Assembly: GCA_036939355.1 (NCBI GenBank)
Contig: JALLAP010001257.1
Location: 1-13,652, forward strand
Source of the DNA: Thalassiosira profunda
Lineage: Eukaryota > Bacillariophyta > Thalassiosirophyceae > Thalassiosirales > Thalassiosiraceae
Reading direction: 5' to 3'
DNA: 13,652 bases
Part shown: positions 8,037 through 13,652 of the stretch, one piece after another
Position numbering within the stretch: position 1 is the stretch's first letter
How the letters are laid out: each line of letters starts with the position of its first letter
Translations under genes and position numbers: made by a program
Notes under the pieces: model-generated
Told to the model about the DNA's origin: nothing
Database searches by the model: none
What the model saw: only the letters and a program-made list of their open reading frames with translations

Positions 8037-11000
8037 CTGCGGACATCTTCTTTGCGCCGATATCTTTGGAATATGATTCGGAAAGGATGTCCAACTTGTT
8101 TGTGATGTTCGCTCCTGACTCCTGCACAAGGTACCTGTCAAGGCGAGTTTGTCCGCCAAATGCGAAGGGATTCTTCTCGAGCTTTGCTGGAACGTCCAGC
8201 CTCGGATCTCTTTTGGAAGGAGAAAAGAGAGCCGACACAAAGGGAATCTCGATTTCGCTCTGGGCATACACCTTCACCTTCGTACCGTCAGGCAGAGTCT
8301 CGATCCCTGCCAATGGCCGGACCGTCAGAGTGATGTCTGCGTGTGGAAGGACCCAGCCACCAGTGCCAGTCATGCCTTCCCCAATCTCCAGCTCCTTAAA
8401 CATCTTTTTGATCAGAGCTGGCCGTTTCGCCTGCCCCTCTTCAGAGTATCTCTGCGGCTTCTCGTTCCCTCGATAGACAGTGGTCGAGTCTGCAATGGAG
8501 CAAACGAACCCTTCGTAGAGGATTGGGTAGCGAAAATTGATCGTCGTTCCAATGAATTTGTTGGCGAGCAACTGTGTTGGTGGGAACGCTGGAAGATCGT
8601 CGCGCATCTCCAGCAGAGCAGTTCTGTAACGGCTGCGGAGTCCGAAAACGTTGAGGAACACCTTCCGGCGATTCAGCCCAGTGATTGGGGCATCCTTGAG
8701 CGTAGGGAAGCAGTCGCCGGGTATTTCGGTGCCTTCGCTCAGCTGCGGTTGAAATGCGACGTCCGCATCTCTCTTAATAGCCCACACACTCTCATTCAAT
8801 GGTTCCATCTCTACTATGCCAGACGATCTCGTGAGCACGCAAGTCTCACCAAACTCGTTGAGCTTCTTTTCCTCGTCGCTCAACTTGCTCGTATCGACCA
8901 GCGATTGAGATGCCTCGACCAGTTTCTTCGCATTGATAAATGGAAGCAACGTCACCGCTTCCCATGGCCATCGCTTGCCATTCATGTCGACCGTGAACGA
9001 TTCTGGATAAGAGCTATTAGCAGGAAGAAGGTTGAAAGGGGTTAGGGCGAGTGGATGGGCGACAGCTCGGCGGAATCAACAAGAAGCAACTCACTCAATC
9101 AGCGGAGAATCGGGCGAGGTCATCAGCCAGCGGTACGGTTCCGGCAGCAAGTAAGAGGATGATGGCGGCAAGCAGGCCAGCAGCTGCTCGAAAGGCTTCA
9201 ATGGCTCTCCGGCGACCTGACGCATACCGCTATTATCAGCGGCATCCTCGCCACCAAAGAACGACACCTCTTCTAGGATGGAGTTGATGTTGACCAAGTC
9301 GCTCAGCATGGGCCCGTAGCTGTACGGATAGTACCATTCCCAAGACACGACGCCTTTGTAGTAATACTCGAGGTTCCAGACCAACCCAGCGATGTACGCC
9401 TTTCGCAGGGCTAGATGTTTCTCTGCGTCGAAAGGACTGAACTCGAACTTGTCCCAGTAGTACCGGCCCTTCAGGTCAACAAGGCTATTGTCGTCAACAT
9501 CGCTGTTGTCTTCTGACTCCACTTTGGCAACTCCACCTTCGACAGGGGACAGCGAACCTCGCAGAGCACCTCTAAGTTTCTTTACCAGTGCCGCATTCGG
9601 CACTTCGTTTGACATAACAGGCTTGAAACCCCCGTCGTCTTCCTCGCTCTCCAATTGCGCTTCTCCCTCGGTAACGCCAATCGCGTCCTCGTCGGACTGA
9701 GAACTTTTCAGCAACATCTCGTGGTAGAGCTCCTTTCCGGCCGCCTCCACTTGGTCCAAGACTTCTTGCGGTGGAATTAACGACTCTCGTCCCGCCTTTT
9801 CGTCCATCTTGCGCATGCGTTCATTTTCATCTTCCAACGATTCGCGTTTGTTGTGGTAGTATGGATCTTCGTAGNTCCATCTTGCGCATGCGTTCATTTT
9901 CATCTTCCAACGATTCGCGTTTGTTGTGGTAGTATGGATCTTCGTAGCTTCCCAAGTCAGCCAGGAAGCTTTCGAGGCGAGTTCCCGAAGTAATGGTGCC
10001 TGCGTCCGTCATGTAAGGATGGTTGATGGTTTTGTACTTTGGCCCTCCCTTTGCTCCCTCGTTATCAGCCGCCACCGTCCGGCGATATTGCCCGTCCTTC
10101 AGCCATTTTCCTCGATTCTTTTTGTAGGCATAGAAGAGCAAGTCGAATGCCTCGTCTCCGATATCAAGGGCAGGCATGTGAGGCAAGAAGTCGTTGCCCA
10201 CAAAGAAGGTCATGAAGACGAAATCACTGTGGTGATTTGACGCAGCATTATGTTAGTGGTGCAAGACGATAGAATAATGTATCGGCAAAGAACTTACTCA
10301 ATGGTCGGCTCGAGCTCGAACTTGGAGTTGGAATAGAACTCCTGTACCTCAAACTCGAGGCCCAGGTATTCTCGGAGCACGGAGATGTGCAGTAGCTCAA
10401 AGTTGGCGTTGTGGACTGAATTGGCAAGAGAAAGACGGTGGTCAGATTGGTTGTTGCGAAATCATTCGCCAAACGTAGGCCAAAGGCTTCGAACGACTTA
10501 CTGTATCCCTGGACCGCTGCGCTGAGAGGAGGCAAGCTGCTGTTGCTGCCCCCGTCTTCGTTGTCCCTTTCTATTTCCTCCAGCCGTTTCCCATGCTCTA
10601 TCTTTGCCAACTTCTCTATGGCCTTTCGTCTTCCAGGGTCGAAGACAACCTCTTCCCTCAGCAAGCAAGTGTGGGGTTCGTGCGTTGCCAGACCGAGCAT
10701 CATCAGATCGCCATCCTGCCCAAAGATGCAATGCGATGTGTTGGGATCGTAGCCAGGCTTGTGCTTCTCGGAGCGGATGAACTCCAAGATTTTGTGCTCT
10801 CCCTCTCCCGGGACGTCGTGGCCACTGAAGACGAGTGTAAGGTCCTGCCACTTTGGATCGGTCTGGAGTTTCTCCCGGATAAACTCTAGGATGCGCTGCG
10901 AACACTTGTGAAGAAACGGGGTTCCGGGAGTGATTTCGTTGGAGTGAAAGCCTGGCACGCCATCCGCATCAAGCACTCCTTTTGATCTGGTGGATACGGA

Positions 11001-11790
11001 AGTTGTCGAGGAGCCCGTGTCGATTGTTCCGCTAAACCTCTCTCTAGGAGGATGGGGGCGATATCCCTCAAAGGCACCGCCATCTGCTTCGATGAGAAAC
11101 TCCTTGCTCAATTCGGCATCCATCTCATCTTCCTTCCCTTCCTGCACTCGCTGCAATGTCATCAAGTGCATTTCAATCTCTTCCTCCGTTCCGCTGCGAT
11201 ACCGCCGGCTCCGCTGCTGGTTCAGCTTGGCGCGGGGAGCTACTCCATCGATGGCAAGGAAAACGAGCTGCTTCGGCTGGACGATGTCGCCAATGATACG
11301 GTCGAGGTAGTAGCACACGTTTTGGAAGATCTGATCTTCCGTGATGGGAGGCACTCCGTAGCTGCGCGGCGGTGCATCATCTCCGCTTTTCTCCCCGTTG
11401 CCCTCCCCATCCTTCTCCTGCTTCTCCAATTCCTCCTCCGAGTTGTTGTGGGAAGAGCAGTGGATGATGCCGTTCATATCCAGATACAGACGATCGAATT
11501 CGGGCATGATGTGCGGGAGGCTGTGAAATATGCGCAGGGTGAGATTAGACTGAGTGTTGATAATTGCAAGCGATCGCTGTTGATGGTGCATGCACTTACT
11601 TGGTATTTTTGCGATGATCCCGTTTGAAGTTGGCCGGCGATGAGTCCTTGTTTGGATCCCGATCCTTGGCGAGATCACTAGCAGGATAACCATGCCTCTG
11701 CTTCGTTTCCTCGTTGGGAGGGCAGTGTATCGGTTGGTTGATGAGAGGATACCGCTCGCTCAACCATCGAAAAAACTTGGGCACTCCCAT
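8037..11790 (-). CDS. XRN1: XRN1-like 5'-3' exoribonuclease (frame broken by an assembly duplication)
   Basis: Coding exons 11790-11600, 11520-10502, 10415-10298, 10226-9095 and 9013-8037, plus an uncertain final exon near 7942. XRN enzymes degrade 5'-monophosphorylated RNA; XRN1 acts in cytoplasmic mRNA decay. The N-terminus [15 protein letters not shown] is diagnostic. Active-site motifs are intact: LYLDMNG (Asp78), [14 protein letters not shown] (about 160-173), PGEGEHK (Glu303, Glu305), QDGDLMML (Asp333, Asp335) and VGNDFLPH (Asp454). After [16 protein letters not shown] there is no CCHC zinc knuckle as in nuclear XRN2/Rat1, so it is XRN1-like. [16 protein letters not shown] and PLKPFEQLL mark the end of the nuclease core, and exon 5 encodes an XRN1-type downstream region. 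About 25- and 60-residue acidic insertions lie near residues 90-120 and 180-250. About 1121 residues before the last exon if the repeat at 9803-9947 is collapsed; as given, the frame shifts there. Confidence 0.94.
9014..9094 (-). other. Intron 4 of the XRN1-like gene
   Basis: 81 bp, donor GTGAGT after CCGCTGATTGA, acceptor CTAATAG. A CCCTAACCCC branch-like motif is followed by a pyrimidine tract. Splicing joins SPLI-D-SYPESF across a split codon, matching the SPLIDFYP-type stretch of XRN proteins. Confidence 0.9.
9803..9947. repeat. 72-bp perfect direct repeat around a single N (assembly artefact)
   Basis: Positions 9803-9874 and 9876-9947 are identical, separated only by N at 9875. The extra 73 bases shift the reading frame of XRN exon 4; removing one copy plus the N gives an uninterrupted frame through ...NERMRKM into DEKAGRESL. 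The pattern fits two contig ends that overlap by 72 bp but were joined by a placeholder N instead of being merged. Confidence 0.95.
10227..10297 (-). other. Intron 3 of the XRN1-like gene
   Basis: 71 bp, donor GTAAGT, acceptor ATCACCACAG, with a strong CCACTAACAT branch-like motif. Splicing joins ...[20 protein letters not shown] across a split codon, as in the family's IIDDW..MGFLVGNDF stretch. Confidence 0.93.
10416..10501 (-). other. Intron 2 of the XRN1-like gene
   Basis: 86 bp, donor GTAAGT after GGATACA, acceptor CCAATTCAG after a pyrimidine-rich stretch. Splicing joins [22 protein letters not shown], consistent with the FHLLHLSLMREYI stretch of XRN1. Confidence 0.92.
11521..11599 (-). 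other. Intron 1 of the XRN1-like gene
   Basis: 79 bp, donor GTAAGT after AATACCAA, acceptor ATATTTCACAG, possible branch site GTCTAATC. Splicing joins a split AAC codon and leads into [17 protein letters not shown], the first catalytic motif of XRN enzymes. Confidence 0.92.
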
Positions 11791-12144
11791 CTTGATGTGT
11801 CGGTGTATCGAAAGATCGCTCAGCCACAACGGAGCTGGTGCTCCCTTCGACTCGAGAGTGAGTAGTTATTGCAGCGGCGCTGTGCGGGCGGGCGGGCGCC
11901 GTCTCTACAATAGGCCTGGTCAGGGTCGGTCGGTCGGGTCGGCGGAGGGGGTTGTGTGGTGTGTGGTGCGTGTGAAAAGGGGTTGGGGCTGGGAGAGGTC
12001 TGAGGCGGCGGCCAGACCAACACAACTTCAGCTTTGTGAGAGAGCCTCTTGGACTCTTTGCATTCCTCCTCGGGCCACAGGTTGTCAGTAGCGCTAATAC
12101 CCACGATTTAAGTTACTCATCAACCAGGTTATCCCTTGCAACAA
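11791..12144. promoter_or_regulatory. Intergenic region: MORN gene 3' end and XRN1-like promoter
   Basis: 354 bp between tandem minus-strand genes. It must hold the MORN gene's 3' UTR and the exoribonuclease promoter and leader. A GGTC/GGGTC-rich simple stretch (about 11919-11943) and a GT-rich stretch (about 11948-11980; CA-rich on the transcribed strand) are visible. No clear TATA box or polyadenylation signal, and no supported gene. Confidence 0.5.
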
Positions 12145-13242
12145 CTACAGAGGCGGCGGCAGTTCATCCGTAAAGCCTAGGTTCATCGCAATCTCCTTCG
12201 CCCGGGCCAGGCTCACGGTCTTCTTTGGCACCCCGTCCCAGACCAACTGCGCCTCCTTCCGGTCCGCGCTCCATCTGACTCCCTCGCCTTTGTGGTGGCC
12301 TTTCACGTAGATCCCGTAGAGGACCACATTGTCAGGCCGGACGAACCGCCCCAGTCCATGGCGCTTCCCCTTCTTCCACTCGCCGTCGTAAATGTGCCCG
12401 TCTGACCAGCGATAGACGCCTCGCCCGGCCATCTCGTCGTTCTCCCACGTCCCGTGACACTCGTGCCCGGCGTCGTAGTACATGGACCCCCGGCCCTCGC
12501 GGGCGTAGCCCCGTTCGTCGAGATCCCCTAGGTACCATCCAAGGGCTTTTCCGTTGCGGTTGATCCGTACACATGGGAGATTGTGGGGGTTTTGCGGGGG
12601 CGGTGGAGGCTGGCTTTGTCTCTTCTCCGCACTGCCATTTGCAGCTTGCGGCTCCTCTGGGTCCTCTGTCTCATCCAACAGTTCATCGATGAAGTCGTTC
12701 ACCAGGGCGGCATCGATGACCTCCTCCTTCGCCTCCTGCAGCCGGATCAGCAGCTCGTCCAAGAACGTTGTGCCTTCGGGAGAGTTGGGGTCAATTTTGG
12801 CAACCTCCAAGCGATAGCGAATCTGCTGCAACGCCTCGTTGCCAATATCGAAGCCATCGTCCTCTTCGTCACCGCTGTGTTCCTCTTCGGACTCGTCGGA
12901 GTACTCTTCGCCCTCACTCTCCTCGTCGCTGTACTGCTCCTCGCGGCCGCGGGCAGGGGCGGCGCTGGGCGTAAACCGCACATTCCCCTTTTGGCCCACC
13001 ACTCCCAAATACCGAGGGTCCTGCTGCGGCTGCCCGTTGGCTTTGCGCGGAGATGCCGCCGCCTTGGCGGCCCTCGCTGCCTCGTCGAGCTCTTTTTGGG
13101 CAGCCCATTTCGTGCGCCTAGCCTTGCTCAGCGCGGCGGTGGCCCGCTCCAGAATATCGCATAGGCGCTCGACCTCATTCTCGGCCTGCTCATGGGCGAC
13201 AATTGCCCGGTCCAATCGACTCTGGCTCGGGGCGGATGACAT
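12145..13242 (-). CDS. MORN-repeat protein with N-terminal coiled coil
   Basis: 365 residues, one exon. MORN repeats are short beta-hairpin units found in scaffold and membrane-associated proteins; the specific role here is not known. Order of regions: an Ala/Glu/Arg-rich helix likely to form a coiled coil (about 7-62), a linker, an acidic Ser/Glu/Asp tract (about 100-130), a second helical acidic region (about 132-192), a Pro run (211-217), then three to four MORN units (about 237-335). The units include HGTWENDEMAGRGVYRWSDG, YDGEWKKGKRHGLGRF and YGIYVKGHHKGEGVRW. A short C-terminal helix with LARAKEIAMNLGF ends the protein. No kinase or SET domain follows, so it is not a PIP5K or SETD7 homolog. 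Start: ATG at 13242; upstream the frame is open to 13365 but has no ATG. Confidence 0.92.
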   Translation of the reverse strand: MSSAPSQSRLDRAIVAHEQAENEVERLCDILERATAALSKARRTKWAAQKELDEAARAAKAAASPRKANGQPQQDPRYLGVVGQKGNVRFTPSAAPARGREEQYSDEESEGEEYSDESEEEHSGDEEDDGFDIGNEALQQIRYRLEVAKIDPNSPEGTTFLDELLIRLQEAKEEVIDAALVNDFIDELLDETEDPEEPQAANGSAEKRQSQPPPPPQNPHNLPCVRINRNGKALGWYLGDLDERGYAREGRGSMYYDAGHECHGTWENDEMAGRGVYRWSDGHIYDGEWKKGKRHGLGRFVRPDNVVLYGIYVKGHHKGEGVRWSADRKEAQLVWDGVPKKTVSLARAKEIAMNLGFTDELPPPL

Positions 13243-13652
13243 GGTGTGTGCTGCCCCAACGCCGCCAACAACTGGGTTGTGTTGTGCGGTGCTGCGCTGT
13301 TTTGGTTTTGGCTTTGCAGTTCTGCTGAGATTGGGGGCCTGCCCTCTGCCCAAATAAATATCCACCTAAATCCTCAATATCCCTAACAATAAAAGATACT
13401 TTTGGGGGCCGCTCTCCGGTATCTTGCGGGCAAAGCCCCTAAACTCGGCACTCATTCTTCGAGGCACCGTGCACCCACCCTAGTTAGGATCTCCAGAGTA
13501 CGACGTAAAGTACCTATTACGACGTTCTCGAGACCCTCTCTAGCTTGAAAGGAGCAGCTAAACGTAACACAAAAGTGAAGTTACATATGTGAGCTCGCAT
13601 ACTTTTGGCGCAAAAAATTGTTTTCAGCGCGTAGAAAATGCACGTAGGAATC
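13243..13652. promoter_or_regulatory. Upstream region of the MORN gene, with candidate motifs
   Basis: 410 bp to the window edge without a supported gene. It holds the MORN gene's leader and promoter and possibly part of a neighbour's promoter. Visible motifs are two TACGACGT direct repeats (13499-13506 and 13518-13525), a CTCGAG just after them, and TTTTGGCGCAAAAA at 13603-13616. A plus-strand AATAAAA occurs at about 13387, but there is no plus-strand gene to end here. Confidence 0.45.
13603..13616. promoter_or_regulatory. E2F-like site TTTTGGCGCAAAAA
   Basis: It matches the E2F/DP consensus TTTSSCGC read on the plus strand, with an A/T-flanked GGCGC core that is nearly symmetric. E2F sites control S-phase genes in most eukaryotes. 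It lies about 360 bp upstream of the MORN start, so it may serve a gene beyond the right edge. Motif match only. Confidence 0.3.

Noticed and set aside
8149..9045. A 298-codon open frame on the plus strand
   Set aside because: It is antisense to XRN exon 5 and the following intron. Its translation looks like no protein family, while the minus strand gives clear XRN sequence. Long antisense frames are common in GC-rich coding DNA.
9803..9947. A real biological tandem duplication in the exoribonuclease gene
   Set aside because: The copies are perfect, meet exactly at an N, and break the frame. An assembly join explains all three facts.
13243..13365. A 41-codon N-terminal extension of the MORN protein
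   Set aside because: It has no ATG, only a GTG at its far end, which is not a normal eukaryotic start. The ATG at 13242 begins the helical region directly.
13404..13440. A possible hairpin (GGGGC...GCCCC) or small RNA upstream of the MORN gene
   Set aside because: Only a five-pair stem with a loop of more than 20 bases, no following T-run and no tRNA-like arms. It could easily arise by chance.

Overview
This is nuclear DNA of a eukaryote, most likely a unicellular alga with a secondary red-type plastid (ochrophyte, cryptophyte or haptophyte; I cannot choose between them). Four of the six genes belong to eukaryote-only families or complexes: exocyst SEC5, XRN1-type exoribonuclease, 20S proteasome beta-5, and an XRCC2-like RAD51 paralog. 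Introns are short (65-94 bp), with GTAAGT/GTGAGT-type donors, AG acceptors and, in several cases, CTAAC-like branch sites. Genes are tightly packed on both strands. The plastid inference rests on one small gene whose product begins with a signal peptide followed by a Phe-led, Ser/Arg-containing transit-like stretch (the 'ASAFAP'-type bipartite presequence).

Layout. 1-3701 (minus): SEC5/EXOC2-like exocyst subunit, two exons, running off the left edge. 3702-4185: divergent promoter region. 4186-6113 (plus): XRCC2-like RAD51 paralog, two exons, with an unusually long N-terminus and methionine in place of the Walker A lysine. 6269-6697 (minus): small predicted plastid membrane protein of unknown function. 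6924-7907 (minus): proteasome beta-5, one exon, with an odd hydrophobic prosegment. 8037-11790 (minus): XRN1-like 5'-3' exoribonuclease, at least five coding exons, with its 3' end lying almost on top of the proteasome gene. 11791-12144: intergenic. 12145-13242 (minus): MORN-repeat protein. 13243-13652: upstream region with a few candidate regulatory motifs.

The genes do not form a pathway; this looks like ordinary dense housekeeping sequence (secretion, DNA repair, protein and RNA turnover). There is one clear assembly error: a 72-bp stretch of the exoribonuclease gene is present twice, flanking a single N, and this breaks its frame. The most interesting biology is the signal-peptide-like prosegment on proteasome beta-5 in a probable plastid-bearing cell, the non-canonical ATP site of the XRCC2-like protein, the helical N-terminal region on SEC5, the in-frame open junction between the exoribonuclease and proteasome genes, and the small orphan plastid protein. 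I found no tRNA, rRNA, CRISPR array or transposon.
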